Assembly (NCBI GenBank): GCA_016208495.1
Contig: JACQXX010000083.1
Location: 37,489 to 101,488 of the forward strand
Reading direction: 5' to 3'
DNA: 64,000 bases
Origin: Acidobacteriota bacterium
GTDB taxonomy: Bacteria > Acidobacteriota > Blastocatellia > Chloracidobacteriales > Chloracidobacteriaceae
The notes under the pieces were generated by a model. That model made no database searches, was not told the origin of the DNA, and worked only from the letters and a program-made list of their open reading frames with translations. Of this stretch, positions 31,189-40,616 are shown one piece after another (position 1 is the stretch's first letter; every line of letters begins with the position of its first letter). Both the position numbers and the translations under genes were made by a program.

Positions 31189-33867
31189 CTATTTCGCATC
31201 CAGCCAGTTGTTGCCCAGGTGGACTTCAGCCACAAGAGGGACGTTTAGTTTATGAACCGTCTCCATAATTTCTTTGACGATTGCGGCCACGTGTTCGGCT
31301 TCGTCTTTGGGCGCTTCAAACAGGATTTCGTCGTGAACCTGCAGCAGCATCCGGGTTTTCAGGTCTTCGGTTTTGAACTGTTCGGCAATGCGAATCATCG
31401 CCAGTTTCATCAAATCAGCCGCGGCACCTTGAATTGGCGCATTGATGGCTTCGCGTTCTGCCCGTGAACGCACGGTGTAATTTCGACTGGTCAAATCTGG
31501 AAAGCGCCGCATCCGGCCAAACATCGTGCGAACATACCCGGTTTCGCGTCCTTTTTCCGGTGTTTCCTCCATATAGCGCTTGATGCCTGGATAGGTCGCA
31601 AAGTAGCTATCAATCGCTTTTTTGGCTTCCTTACGGCTAATCCCAACGTTGCGAGCCAGCCCAAAAGCCCCGACGCCGTAGGCAATTCCAAAATTGGTCG
31701 CCTTGGCCAGCCGGCGAGCCTGTTTGAGTTCTTCCGGTGTTTGCGCCCCAAACACCGCGCGGGCAGTTTTGGTGTGGATGTCTTCGTTGTGGAGAAACGC
31801 TTCAGTCATCACCGGATCACCCGTGATATGGGCCAGCAAGCGAAGTTCAATCTGTGAATAGTCAGCCGCAATCAGGATGTTTCCGTCTTCGGCCACAAAT
31901 GCCCGGCGGGTACGGCGTCCAAATTCGGTTCGAATCGGTATGTTTTGGAGGTTCGGTTTGGTGGATGACAGCCGACCGGTTGCGGTTGCAGCCTGGTTAA
32001 ACGTTGTGTGCAGCCGATGGGTCTGACCGTTGACCATTCGTGGCAGGACGGTCACATAGGTATTGAGCAGTTTCTCATACTCGCGGAATTCCAAAATCAA
32101 TCGTGGTAATTCATAGGTTTCGGCCAGTTCTTCAAGCACTTCGGCACTGGTCGAAATCTTTCCGGTGGTTGTTTTCTTCGACACGTCATAGTTGAGCTTT
32201 TCAAAGACTTCCCCAACCTGTTGCGGCGAATTGATATTGAATTCCTGTCCGGCAAGGCCATGAATCTGACCCGTCAGCCGATCAAGGGCCACATGGATTT
32301 CCTTTTCCAGGTCCGTCAGGGGTTGCGGGTCAATCTTCACCCCAGCGCATTCCATATCAAACAACACATCAACCAGCGGCAATTCCATCGTCTCATAAAC
32401 GCTGGTCAGTTCATCCATTTCCAGCCGTCCACGGAGCATCCGTGCCAGTCGGGAAGTTAAATCCGCCGGATCATGGTCTTTGAACTCTGTTTCGCCAACG
32501 CCAAGATAGGTTAAAGCCAGCGCCGGCAGGGCATACTCTTCCTGTTTGAGATTGGCATTGAGCAAATACGCCGCCAGCATCACGTCATCGTTGAGCCCTT
32601 CAAACCGAACCTTTTTCCCAAACGGCAAGCCTTCAAGGGTTTGGGAGAGCAAATCTTCGCCCGGTCCATAGGCGTGTGGAGGCCGGTTCAATGTATAGAG
32701 CGCACGCTTGGCATCGTGAACCTGTTTGGTAACCAGTCCATTTTCAAGCATTTCGGCCAGGGCTTCGCCGACTTGAAGCGAATTGAGAATCAGTTCCTGG
32801 TCAAGTTTCACCGCCTGCCCTGGTCCCAGCGAAACCGAACATCCACCAAACGCACCGTTCTGCTCGTCAACCGCAATCGCAAAACTATCGTGGGCAAACA
32901 GGCTATCAATAAATTTCAGGGCTTCGTCGGCTTTGGAAATCTGGCGATAGGTCCGTTTGACTTCAACGGTTTGCACCGGCGCGGCAGCCCGAGCGGCCGT
33001 GGCGCCGGCGGAAAATTCGCGCATCAGGGCTTTGAATTCGAGTTCAGCAAAGAGCGCATATGCCGCCGCCGTATCAGGTGGGCGCGCTGCAACGACATTC
33101 AAATCAAGTTCAACCGGCGCATCCTGGTGGATCGTCACCAGTTGTTTGGCCAGCAAAATCCGGTCGCGATTATCGCGGAGCGATTCGCTATACACACGGC
33201 GCTTGACCTCGGCAAAACCATCAAGTGCGGCATCCAGTGTCCCAAACTGTTGAATAATTTGAACGGCGCCTTTTTCCCCAATGCCGGGTGCTCCGGGAAT
33301 GTTGTCAGAGCTATCTCCCCACAACGACAGCACATCAACGACCTTTTCCGGTTCAACTCCCATCCATTCAACCACTTCGGCCTTCCCACAGAGGATCATT
33401 TTTCCGCTTTTATTATCCAGCCGGAGAATTGAAACGTGATCATTAACAAGCTGGGTCATGTCTTTGTCGTTGCTCACAATCACCGTATCAATTCCCTGTT
33501 CGGTGGCTTTGCGGGCTAAGGTTCCAATCAAATCATCCGCCTCAAAACCTGACACCCTGGCCGTCGTCACGCCGAGCACGTCGCAGGCTTTGAAAATGTA
33601 GGGAATCTGCGTTTGCAAATCTTCAGGCATGACTTCGCGGTTGGCCTTGTATTCGGCATAGAGTTCCTGGCGAAACGACGGTTCTTTTGAGTCCATCGCG
33701 ACCACAATGTAGTCGGGTTTGTAGTCACCGATCACTTTGCGCAGAATGGAGATAAACCCAAAAACAGCATTGGTTGGAATACCAGTGCTGGTTGCCAGTC
33801 CGCGAACTGCAAAAAAAGCGCGGTAGATATGCGCCATGCCGTCAACAATGAAGAGTTTTTTGGCCAT
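31189..33867 (-). CDS. polA: DNA polymerase I
   Basis: An 892-residue polymerase I. The N-terminal 5'-3' exonuclease/flap domain (about 1-290) has VVAMDSKEPSFRQELYAEYKANR, SGFEADDLIGTLA and GDSSDNIPGAPGIGEKGA. The middle 3'-5' exonuclease domain appears degenerate: the Exo I DxE motif is replaced by FAIAVDEQN. The polymerase domain has motif A AADYSQIELRLLAH, motif B RRLAKATNFGIAYGVG and motif C LLQVHDEILFE. It serves Okazaki fragment maturation and repair, probably without proofreading. ATG 33867 lies seven bases from a tandem TTCAGGG array, so no normal ribosome site is present. It is the last gene of the prs-to-polA minus-strand series. Confidence 0.96.
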   Translation of the reverse strand: MAKKLFIVDGMAHIYRAFFAVRGLATSTGIPTNAVFGFISILRKVIGDYKPDYIVVAMDSKEPSFRQELYAEYKANREVMPEDLQTQIPYIFKACDVLGVTTARVSGFEADDLIGTLARKATEQGIDTVIVSNDKDMTQLVNDHVSILRLDNKSGKMILCGKAEVVEWMGVEPEKVVDVLSLWGDSSDNIPGAPGIGEKGAVQIIQQFGTLDAALDGFAEVKRRVYSESLRDNRDRILLAKQLVTIHQDAPVELDLNVVAARPPDTAAAYALFAELEFKALMREFSAGATAARAAAPVQTVEVKRTYRQISKADEALKFIDSLFAHDSFAIAVDEQNGAFGGCSVSLGPGQAVKLDQELILNSLQVGEALAEMLENGLVTKQVHDAKRALYTLNRPPHAYGPGEDLLSQTLEGLPFGKKVRFEGLNDDVMLAAYLLNANLKQEEYALPALALTYLGVGETEFKDHDPADLTSRLARMLRGRLEMDELTSVYETMELPLVDVLFDMECAGVKIDPQPLTDLEKEIHVALDRLTGQIHGLAGQEFNINSPQQVGEVFEKLNYDVSKKTTTGKISTSAEVLEELAETYELPRLILEFREYEKLLNTYVTVLPRMVNGQTHRLHTTFNQAATATGRLSSTKPNLQNIPIRTEFGRRTRRAFVAEDGNILIAADYSQIELRLLAHITGDPVMTEAFLHNEDIHTKTARAVFGAQTPEELKQARRLAKATNFGIAYGVGAFGLARNVGISRKEAKKAIDSYFATYPGIKRYMEETPEKGRETGYVRTMFGRMRRFPDLTSRNYTVRSRAEREAINAPIQGAAADLMKLAMIRIAEQFKTEDLKTRMLLQVHDEILFEAPKDEAEHVAAIVKEIMETVHKLNVPLVAEVHLGNNWLDAK

Positions 33868-33873
33868 ATAATT

Positions 33874-33980
33874 GTTCAGGGTTCAGGGTTCAGGGTTCAG
33901 GGTTCAGGGTTCAGGGTTCAGGGTTCAGGGTTCAGGGTTCAGGGTTCGGGGTTCGGGGTTCGGGGTTCGGGGTTCAGGGT
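33874..33980. repeat. Tandem heptamer array, TTCAGGG/TTCGGGG (about 15 units)
   Basis: A perfect 7-bp periodicity runs for 107 bases: about 11 TTCAGGG units, four TTCGGGG units and a final TTCAGGG. The flank GGTTCAGGGTTTTCGAAA is shared with the array at 52381-52467. It lies directly upstream of polA on the coding-strand leader. Confidence 0.95.
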
Positions 33981-34068
33981 TTTCGAAAACCTTTTTCGGC
34001 CTTTTCGTCTTTTCAATCCTTATTTTCTGATTTCCCAGCTTTCACCATTGACCTGAGTCTTCAAGGAT

Positions 34069-35421
34069 TCATCGCTCGCGCCAGAGATTATCAAAGCGGG
34101 TAAACTCTTTGATAAAAGCCATGTTGGCCGTTCCGGTTGGGCCATTGCGCTGCTTGGCAATGATGAGTTCAGCTAATCCGACATTTTCTTCGGTCGCATT
34201 GTACACTTCGTCACGATAGATAAAACCAACCACGTCGGCATCCTGTTCGATTGATCCGCTTTCGCGCAGGTCAGAAAGTTGTGGTCGGTGATCAGATCGG
34301 GTTTCCGAAGCCCGACTCAACTGAGACAGGGCAATGACCGGGACGTTGAGTTCTTTGGCCAATGCTTTGAGGTCGCGGGAGATTTGCGACACTTCCGTCT
34401 GGCGATTTTCAAACCGCCCTTTGCCGCGAATCAACTGTAAATAGTCTACGATCAACAAATCCAGCCCATGTTGAGACATCAACCGTCGGGCTTTGGCACG
34501 CATTTCCATGACGGTAATGCCTGGGGCATCGTCAATAAAAATCCGGGCCTGCGCCAGAACCTGCAGCGCCTCGCCGAGTGCCTTCCATTCGTCTTTATTG
34601 AGATATCCGCCACGCATACGTTGGGCATCCACCCGCCCCTGGGAACACAGCATGCGCGTGACAAGCGATTCCTTTGACATTTCAAGCGAGAAAATCCCGA
34701 CGGATTTGCCGCTTTGAATCGCGATATTTTCAGCCAGATTCAAACAAAAACTGGTTTTTCCCATCGAGGGTCGGGCGGCAATGATGACCAGGTCCGAGTT
34801 TTGCAACCCATTGGTCAACCGGTCAAATTCCTCAAAATTTGTCATCAGCCCGGTCAAAAGTGCCGAGCGTTTTGAGGCGTCTTCGATGCGTTGGAGTTCA
34901 GGCCCGGCGACTTCTGCCACCGAGACAAACCCGGCCCGAATCCGATCTTCGCCGATATCAAAAATTTGTTTTTCAATTTGATCAACAATGCTTTCAGGGT
35001 CATCTTCCTGGTCCAGGCACGACGCAATACCATGCTGGCACACGCTGATCATCCGACGCAGCATGGCCTTGCCTTTAATAATCCGGGCATAGGATTCGAC
35101 GTTGGAAGAATGCCCGACCCCATCCAGAAAGCTGGTCAGAAAAGCCAGCCCGCCAACCTGTTCCAGCTCGCCGGCACGGGCAAGTGCGGACTGCAGGGTA
35201 ACCGGGTCAATCGGCATTCGCTGCTCAGCCAGCAAAATCATTTTTTCATAGATACGGCGATGGCTATCACGAAAGAAATCGTCGGGTTTGAGGAGTTCAA
35301 TTGCCTGATAACACAAGGCGTTATCAATCAGGATTGATGCCAGCACACCCCGCTCGGCTTCAATACTTGAAGGCAAAGAACGGTCAAGCATTGGATTTGG
35401 ATTGGGCGCATTTTTGGCCAT
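34069..35421 (-). CDS. dnaB: Replicative DNA helicase DnaB
   Basis: A 450-residue hexameric replicative helicase of normal length, with no intein. The N-terminal DnaG-binding domain ([32 protein letters not shown]) is followed by the RecA-like domain with Walker A ([10 protein letters not shown]), the [13 protein letters not shown] motif, Walker [11 protein letters not shown] and the arginine-finger region KQRNGPTG. The ATG at 35421 follows ACAGGTAG. It sits after rplI in the common ribosomal-protein/helicase order, with a 233-base spacer that holds no recognisable gene. Confidence 0.97.
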   Translation of the reverse strand: MAKNAPNPNPMLDRSLPSSIEAERGVLASILIDNALCYQAIELLKPDDFFRDSHRRIYEKMILLAEQRMPIDPVTLQSALARAGELEQVGGLAFLTSFLDGVGHSSNVESYARIIKGKAMLRRMISVCQHGIASCLDQEDDPESIVDQIEKQIFDIGEDRIRAGFVSVAEVAGPELQRIEDASKRSALLTGLMTNFEEFDRLTNGLQNSDLVIIAARPSMGKTSFCLNLAENIAIQSGKSVGIFSLEMSKESLVTRMLCSQGRVDAQRMRGGYLNKDEWKALGEALQVLAQARIFIDDAPGITVMEMRAKARRLMSQHGLDLLIVDYLQLIRGKGRFENRQTEVSQISRDLKALAKELNVPVIALSQLSRASETRSDHRPQLSDLRESGSIEQDADVVGFIYRDEVYNATEENVGLAELIIAKQRNGPTGTANMAFIKEFTRFDNLWRER

Positions 35422-35654
35422 GAGGCTACCTGTAACTCTATGATTGGGGAAAGTGGATTACAGACCGGCATCAGGTCACGTTGGGGTGTGCAACCTGAAG
35501 AGCAAGTGCCACGGGTTTGCGATCTTGCTCAAAGCATCCACCAAAACACACTGTAATGAGCAGTGCCAGAAACAGCAAGAGCGAGACGTTGCCTGTTACA
35601 AGCAACATTTCGCTCTCAAAAGATCTATCGAGTTTTCAACAGGTTAAAGTCAAC

Positions 35655-36140
35655 CTATTTTGCGGCTGCTTCTGGTGTTGTGGAAGTTTCTTCTGGAACA
35701 ACCACAATTTTGAGCAACGGTTTGACTTCGGCGTGGAGTTTGACCGCCACTTCATATTCACCCGGTTCTTTGATCGGGTCTTTCAACAGGATTTTCCGAC
35801 GTTCAATTTCTGTGCCCTGAACTTTGAGCGCTTCAGCAATATCCATGGCTGTCACTGAACCATAGAGCAGGCCGTGAGCACCGACTTTGCGGGCAAAAGT
35901 CAACGTCGTGCTGGTCAACTGGTCGGCTGAGGTTTTGGCACTGGCCAGTTCCTGAGCGGCAAGTTTCAGCAAATGCTGCCGTTGACGTTCAATGAGGTTG
36001 ACGTTGGTCGGCGTGGCTTCGACTGCCAGGCTGCGAGGGAGGAGATAGTTCCGCCCATACCCGGCACGGACGCGCACGATCTGACCGCGGGTTCCAAGGT
36101 TTTCAACATCGACTTTCAGTAACAATTCCATCGTGGCCAT
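35655..36140 (-). CDS. rplI: 50S ribosomal protein L9
   Basis: A 161-residue bL9. The N-terminal domain MELLLKVDVENLGTRGQIVRV with GYGRNYLLPR, the long connecting helix and the C-terminal domain with LLYGSVTAMDIAEAL are all recognisable. A short Thr/Pro/Ala tail extends beyond the usual 148 residues. ATG 36140 follows AAGGATG. It is normally preceded by rpsR, but here 238 bases of repeat separate it from rpsF. Confidence 0.97.
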   Translation of the reverse strand: MATMELLLKVDVENLGTRGQIVRVRAGYGRNYLLPRSLAVEATPTNVNLIERQRQHLLKLAAQELASAKTSADQLTSTTLTFARKVGAHGLLYGSVTAMDIAEALKVQGTEIERRKILLKDPIKEPGEYEVAVKLHAEVKPLLKIVVVPEETSTTPEAAAK

Positions 36141-36244
36141 GACACATCATCCTTACTTTCAGAGCGTCTCGCTTCTGAGAGAATTCGGTCAACTCAATTG
36201 ACCGACAACCAAGAAATTCACCACCAACCCGGAGCACATTTTAG

Positions 36245-36332
36245 GAATGAAGAGTTATGAATTATGAATGAGGCTCTGTTGATTGGACATCAGGTCAGGA
36301 AATTGCTCCTTCATTCTTCATCCTTCATTCTT
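36245..36332. repeat. Inverted word-array pair (GAATGAA/TTATGAA type) in the rpsF-rplI gap
   Basis: GAATGAAGAGTTATGAATTATGAATGAGG-like words at 36245-36272 face CTTCATTCTTCATCCTTCATTC at 36308-36330. They occupy the position where rpsR is normally found. Confidence 0.65.
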
Positions 36333-36378
36333 ATGCCTGTGGCGGGGACCAACTTTGCCGCATCAACGCAGCACAGCT

Positions 36379-36786
36379 TTACGCATTCGCATCATCCAGA
36401 TCGGCCTCGTCGCCGCCCCGTGACCGTCGAGTGGTTTTTGACGACCGACGATCCTGAACTTTTTTGGCTCGCTTCAGGTCTTCATCAATCCGCACGGTCA
36501 GGTAGCGAATCACTGGATCCAGCACGCGCAACCGACGTTCGGTTTCCGCAATTTCCGCACCGCTTCCTTCGATGGTGAGCAGCACATAATAGCCTTCACG
36601 GAAGGTTTGATTTCCTTTGGGAATTTCATACGCCAGCCGCCGCCGGCCCATTTTGTCAGTTTTGGCGACTTTCCCGCCTTTATCACTGATGACATGAGTT
36701 AACTGGTTAATAATTTTGTCAATTTCTTCCTCTTCCAGATTGGGAAAGAGAATAAACATCACTTCGAAAATTCGGTTCGAACTCAC
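36379..36786 (-). CDS. rpsF: 30S ribosomal protein S6
   Basis: A 135-residue bS6 of the ferredoxin-like fold (FEVMFILFPNLEEEEIDKII, GRRRLAYEIPKGNQTFREGYYVLLTI, RRLRVLDPVIRYLTVRID). The C-terminal tail is basic and acidic (RRSSKTTRRSRGGDEADLDD). The start is GTG at 36784-36786 with an excellent AAGGAG upstream. In most bacteria rpsR follows directly and S6 and S18 assemble as a dimer; here rpsR is 7.5 kb away on the other strand. Confidence 0.96.
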   Translation of the reverse strand: MSSNRIFEVMFILFPNLEEEEIDKIINQLTHVISDKGGKVAKTDKMGRRRLAYEIPKGNQTFREGYYVLLTIEGSGAEIAETERRLRVLDPVIRYLTVRIDEDLKRAKKVQDRRSSKTTRRSRGGDEADLDDANA

Positions 36787-36882
36787 AACAAAAACTCCTT
36801 CTGGATTTAGCTTTTACAGCCAAAGCCTCCGTCCGATGAATATGTCTCGCGAAAAACGGAAGCAAGGGAGGGAGCAAAATCA

Positions 36883-36980
36883 AATTATGAATTATGAGTT
36901 ATGAATTATGAAATTTAGCCCGTGTTCAACCCTGATCACGATCAGTTTTTCATAATTCATAATTCATAATTCATAATTCA
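36883..36980. repeat. Inverted word-array pair (AATTATG type) between pth and rpsF
   Basis: Four AATTATG-like words at 36883-36911 face four CATAATT words at 36950-36980. The spacer contains the small hairpin CTGATCACGATCAG followed by TTTTT on the plus strand. Confidence 0.85.
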
Positions 36981-36981
36981 T

Positions 36982-37578
36982 TCACTTCCCTGATTGAGGA
37001 GCAGGTTCCGTTCCCTGCCCGTTAAACTGTGCCATCGCCGGCTCAATGCCTTGAGTGATCCAAAGTTCGACGGCCCGACAACTCTGACTGAGGATGTCTT
37101 CAAGCCCTTCGCGCTCGCGGCTGGTAAAAGCCGCCAGGACAAAATCAGCCAGATTACCCACTGGATGCTCAGGCAAAATGCCTATTCGCAGGCGTGAAAA
37201 CTCCTGAGTGTGTAATCTGGCAATGAGCGATTTCAGCCCGTTGTGCCCACCAGCGCTACCTTTTGGCCGCAACCGGAGCTTGCCAAACGGAAGTGAAATA
37301 TCATCAACCACCACCATCAAGTCATCAGTCGGGTCTGCCTGATATTTGGTACAGAGCTGAGCCACCGACTGCCCACTCAAATTCATGTAGGTTTGGGGTT
37401 TCACCAGTAAAACCGACTCGCCAGCCAATGTGATGCGGCCCGTCAGGGCTTCACATTCGTTGAGTTTCACCGTGCGACCAGCTTCGGCAACCAGTCGGTC
37501 AATCACCATGAACCCAACGTTATGGCGTGTGTGGAGGTATTTCTCTCCTGGATTTCCTAACCCGACCAGAATTTTCAC
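36982..37578 (-). CDS. pth: Peptidyl-tRNA hydrolase
   Basis: A 198-residue enzyme that recycles tRNA from prematurely released peptidyl-tRNA. It has GLGNPGEKYLHTRHNVGF with the catalytic His19 and neighbouring Asn20, KPQTYMNLSG, the VVVDDISLPFGKLR segment with the conserved Asp, and GSAGGHNGLKS. Length is normal with a short Gln/Pro-rich tail. It follows rplY by 21 bases, a very common bacterial arrangement (prs-rplY-pth). Confidence 0.96.
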   Translation of the reverse strand: MKILVGLGNPGEKYLHTRHNVGFMVIDRLVAEAGRTVKLNECEALTGRITLAGESVLLVKPQTYMNLSGQSVAQLCTKYQADPTDDLMVVVDDISLPFGKLRLRPKGSAGGHNGLKSLIARLHTQEFSRLRIGILPEHPVGNLADFVLAAFTSREREGLEDILSQSCRAVELWITQGIEPAMAQFNGQGTEPAPQSGK

Positions 37579-37599
37579 AGCTTATTTCAAGTTAAGGAA

Positions 37600-38166
37600 T
37601 TATTGCGCACAGGCAGCGCTGACCACCGCTATCTTTTGATGGCTATCACTCAGCAGGCGCACTCCGTTTGGAAGCACCAGATCGCTGGCGAACAACTGAT
37701 CGCCGATCTTGAGTTTGGTTACCGTGACATCAATGTGGGCTGGGATATCAGCCGGCAAACACTCCACAGTAACTTCGCGCACGCCGTGATCAAGGGTGCC
37801 GCCGAGTTTGACCCCTTCAGCGTCGCCAACCAGCCGAATTGACACTTTCACCTTCACTTTGACGGCCAGATCCACCCACAGAAAATCGGCATGGATGACA
37901 TTTCCCCGAACCGGATGCAACTGCAAATTCTTGATTCGGACGGGTGTTTTTCCTTTTCCGGCAATATCAAGGTAAAAAATTGAGCTTCGTTTTTCTTCCG
38001 AACGCAGCAATGCCGCCAACTGACGGGCATTGACCTGGACGGAAACCGCGTCCTGACCACCAGAGTAAACACTTACGGGGACAATCCCTTCGCGTCGCAT
38101 GCGGCGGGATTCGGTCGAGCCGGTTTTGGTTCGAGGTTCAGCACTCAGCGTGACATCAGAAATCAT
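37600..38166 (-). CDS. rplY: 50S ribosomal protein L25 (long, CTC/TL5 form)
   Basis: A 188-residue bL25 with two domains: the 5S-rRNA-binding N-terminal barrel ([30 protein letters not shown]) and the C-terminal TL5/CTC domain ([40 protein letters not shown]-like stretch). ATG 38166 is chosen because AAGGAG lies about ten bases before it and the family starts here; an upstream start would add 15 unrelated residues. It follows prs by 53 bases and precedes pth. Confidence 0.95.
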   Translation of the reverse strand: [188 protein letters not shown]

Positions 38167-38219
38167 GACAAAACTACTCCTTACATGCGGCCTGTCTCCG
38201 GCGAAGTCCAACAGGTCGT

Positions 38220-39152
38220 TTAGATAAATAATTTGCTGACCGAAGTTGAGTTATGAATCGATTTAATGGCGTCAGCCAGCAACTTGGCAACACTCAGCGG
38301 TTTGATTTTTTGCGCCTCATCCACCACCCGCAAGGGGATGGAATTGGTGACCACTACTTCTTTAATCGGTGACGCCGCAATGCGATCCATCGCGGGGCCT
38401 GACAAAACGGCATGGGTACAGCAGGCATAAATGCCCTGGGCCCCTTTTTCCCGCAAGGCACCAGCCACCTGGGTCAGTGAGCCAGCGGTATCAACCATAT
38501 CGTCCACAATCACCACATTCCGACCATTCACATTGCCAACAATGTTCATCACTTCAACAAAATTGGCACGTTCCTTTTCCCGGCGCTTGTCAGCCAGTGC
38601 CAGGTCAACCCCCAACCGCTTGGCATAAGCGCGAGCCCGTTCGACACCACCTGCGTCCGGGGCCACGACCACCAGATCCGGAATATTTTTGTTCGCCAGA
38701 TATTCCAAAATCACGGGTGCGGCAAAGATGTGATCCACTGGAATATCAAAGAAACCCTGGATTTGACCAGCATGCAGATCCATGGTCAAAACCCGGTCAG
38801 CTCCGGCTTCAGTAATCAAATTGGCGACCAGCTTGGCCGAAATTGGCACCCGTGGACGGTCCTTGCGGTCCTTTCGGGCGTAGCCGTAATAGGGGATCAC
38901 AGCCGTGATTCGGTCAGCCGATGACCGACGGAACGCATCAATCATAATCAGCAGTTCCATCACGTTGGCATCAACCGGTGGACAGGTTGGTTGAACAAGG
39001 AAAACGTCAGCCCCACGCACGTTTTCATTAATCTGATAGTTGAATTCTCCGTCACTAAACCGCGTGGTGTTGGCTTCCCCCAAAGGAATGCCCAGATGAC
39101 GGCAAATTTCTTCAGCCAATGGTCGATTTGCGTTTCCAGAGAAGACCCGCAT
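38220..39152 (-). CDS. prs: Ribose-phosphate pyrophosphokinase (PRPP synthase)
   Basis: A 310-residue class I PRPP synthase. It has FSGNANRPLAEEI at the N-terminus, the ATP region RKDRKDRPRVPISAKLVAN, MDLHAGQIQGFFDIPVDH, the flexible-loop VAPDAGGVERARAYAKRL with KRR, and the PRPP signature VIVDDMVDTAGSL. It makes PRPP from ribose 5-phosphate and ATP for nucleotide, His and Trp synthesis. It lies between tRNA-Gln and rplY in the conserved ispE-prs-rplY-pth block. No strong Shine-Dalgarno is visible before ATG 39152. Confidence 0.97.
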   Translation of the reverse strand: MRVFSGNANRPLAEEICRHLGIPLGEANTTRFSDGEFNYQINENVRGADVFLVQPTCPPVDANVMELLIMIDAFRRSSADRITAVIPYYGYARKDRKDRPRVPISAKLVANLITEAGADRVLTMDLHAGQIQGFFDIPVDHIFAAPVILEYLANKNIPDLVVVAPDAGGVERARAYAKRLGVDLALADKRREKERANFVEVMNIVGNVNGRNVVIVDDMVDTAGSLTQVAGALREKGAQGIYACCTHAVLSGPAMDRIAASPIKEVVVTNSIPLRVVDEAQKIKPLSVAKLLADAIKSIHNSTSVSKLFI

Positions 39153-39327
39153 AAACAGTTGCCACCAAAAAAATCGGCGCCGCGGCCCGGTAACACGTGC
39201 CCTTCCAACACAGGCGGTCGAGTTAAAGGGAGGAGCGCCAAAACTCTGACATCACCGTGCCCAGCATTCCTGAGAGAGAGACTCCGTCAGTGTGACTGGG
39301 AACGACGACTGTCGCACAGGATAAATT

Positions 39328-39401
39328 TGGCTGGCGGGCAGGGAGTCGAACCCCGATTCTACGGTCCAAAGCCGCATGTCCTACCATTGGACGACCCGCC
39401 A
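39328..39401 (-). tRNA. tRNA-Gln (anticodon TTG), CCA encoded
   Basis: The 74-base cloverleaf folds completely. The acceptor stem is TGGCGGG/CCCGCCA, the D-stem is GTCC/GGAC, the anticodon stem is TGCGG/CCGTA with loop CTTTGGA (anticodon TTG, reading CAA), and the T-stem is CGGGG/CCCTG with loop TTCGACT. The discriminator is G and the 3' CCA is encoded. A tRNA-Gln between ispE and prs is a well-known bacterial arrangement. Confidence 0.97.
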
Positions 39402-39427
39402 GCAAAGAAGGCAAACTGGTACTTCTT

Positions 39428-40324
39428 TCAGTGTTTGGAAATTTGGGGATGAGAGAAATAAGCTTGAAATTCAGCGCGGTTGATGGTCCGACAAGGCCAC
39501 AGGTGCCAGTGGTGGGCTTGTAACTGTCGTTGCGCTGTCTCCAAAGTTTCCCGATTTGGGAAAACCCCAAAAACAGTCGCCCCGCTTCCTGACATTCGGG
39601 CACTGAGCGCGCCTGAATCGTTCATTTCCTGCCAGACTCGGGCCACAATCGGGAACTCCTGAAAAACGCTTTCCTCAAGTGTGTTGTACAGAGACTGCAG
39701 GTAGGATGGGGGCTGAAAAAAGTAAGCGGGCAGTATACGTACTGAGTCTGGGCTTGTCAACTCGACTTTCAAAAGGCGAAAGATCTTGCCGGTGGGGACT
39801 TCCACGCCAGGATTGGCTAAAAGCAGATGTGACCATTCGAAATCAGGTACTGACTCAATCAGGTCACCGCGACCGGTTCCAGCAGCCGTCCCGCCAACCA
39901 GGAAAAAAGGAACATCCGCCCCAAGCCCGGCGGCTATGGTGTGCAACTCAGCGGCAGGCAACGATATGCCCCAGAGGTGTTGCAACGCCATCAAGGTCGT
40001 CGCGGCATCACTGCTGCCTCCGCCAAGCCCCGCCCCCAATGGAATATTTTTTTCGAGATGAATGCGTACCCCAGCGGCACAGCCAGTTGCGCGCTGGAGT
40101 TCCCGGGCGGCCCGCAGCACCAGATTGGTCTCATCCACGGCCAGATCGGGCCGGGAACAGGTAAGGTATATTTCAGATGAATCAAGCCGCTCAAAGGAGA
40201 GTTGATCCGCCAGCGAAATGGTCTGAAACAGGGTCAGAAGTTCGTGATATCCATCTGGGCGACGCCCAAGAACCTTGAGAAAGAGATTAATTTTGGCAAA
40301 TGCCGGATATGTAAAAACAGTCAT
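39428..40324 (-). CDS. ispE: 4-diphosphocytidyl-2-C-methyl-D-erythritol kinase
   Basis: A 298-residue GHMP kinase of the MEP isoprenoid pathway. It has the N-terminal AKINLFLKVLGRRPDGYHEL, the ATP-binding GHMP motif IPLGAGLGGGSSDAA, GADVPFFL with the catalytic Asp, and MSGSGATVFG near the C-terminus. ATG 40324 (MTVFTYPAFAK) is chosen to match the family; the open frame upstream runs through a repeat region and encodes nothing family-like. It implies the non-mevalonate pathway in this organism. Confidence 0.95.
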   Translation of the reverse strand: MTVFTYPAFAKINLFLKVLGRRPDGYHELLTLFQTISLADQLSFERLDSSEIYLTCSRPDLAVDETNLVLRAARELQRATGCAAGVRIHLEKNIPLGAGLGGGSSDAATTLMALQHLWGISLPAAELHTIAAGLGADVPFFLVGGTAAGTGRGDLIESVPDFEWSHLLLANPGVEVPTGKIFRLLKVELTSPDSVRILPAYFFQPPSYLQSLYNTLEESVFQEFPIVARVWQEMNDSGALSARMSGSGATVFGVFPNRETLETAQRQLQAHHWHLWPCRTINRAEFQAYFSHPQISKH

Positions 40325-40341
40325 TGTCGAGTTCGGGGTTG

Positions 40342-40615
40342 GGGCATAAGCGCCAGGATAGGGAGCAGCGTCCGATCTGGACACGGGGACACGGAGACAC
40401 GGGGAAAAAACCATTCCCCTGCTCCCAACCAGAGGTCATTCACGCTCCCACCGTTGGAGGGATACTCTCCTTGTCTCCCCAGCTCCTTGTCACACACCGA
40501 CTCACCTTTCCTTATCCTGGCGCTTATAAGGTTGGGCAGCAAAGGAGGGCGTGGCTCAAAGCAACAGTGCCATTATATCACCCTGTCACCTTGTCAATTT
40601 GGTCATCTGATCACC
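40342..40615. repeat. Nested inverted repeats in the ispE-PilZ spacer
   Basis: ATAAGCGCCAGGATAGGG (about 40346) faces CCTTATCCTGGCGCTTAT (about 40511), the same end motif as the family 3 element. Inside lie GGACACGGGGACACGGAG words facing TCTCCTTGTCTCC words. The 3' part (40571-40615) carries the TTGTCACC/TGTCACC words seen at 17.1 kb. Confidence 0.7.
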
Positions 40616-40616
40616 G

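Noticed and set aside
33874..33980. CRISPR array
   Set aside because: The units are 7 bp with no spacers; no cas genes are nearby. It is a simple tandem repeat.
33874..33980. True telomere or linear replicon end
   Set aside because: The array is internal, flanked by polA and dnaB in normal order, and similar arrays occur at other internal sites.
40325..40414. N-terminal extension of IspE
   Set aside because: The added 30 residues come from the nested inverted repeat; IspE proteins start at the MTVFTYPAFAK position.
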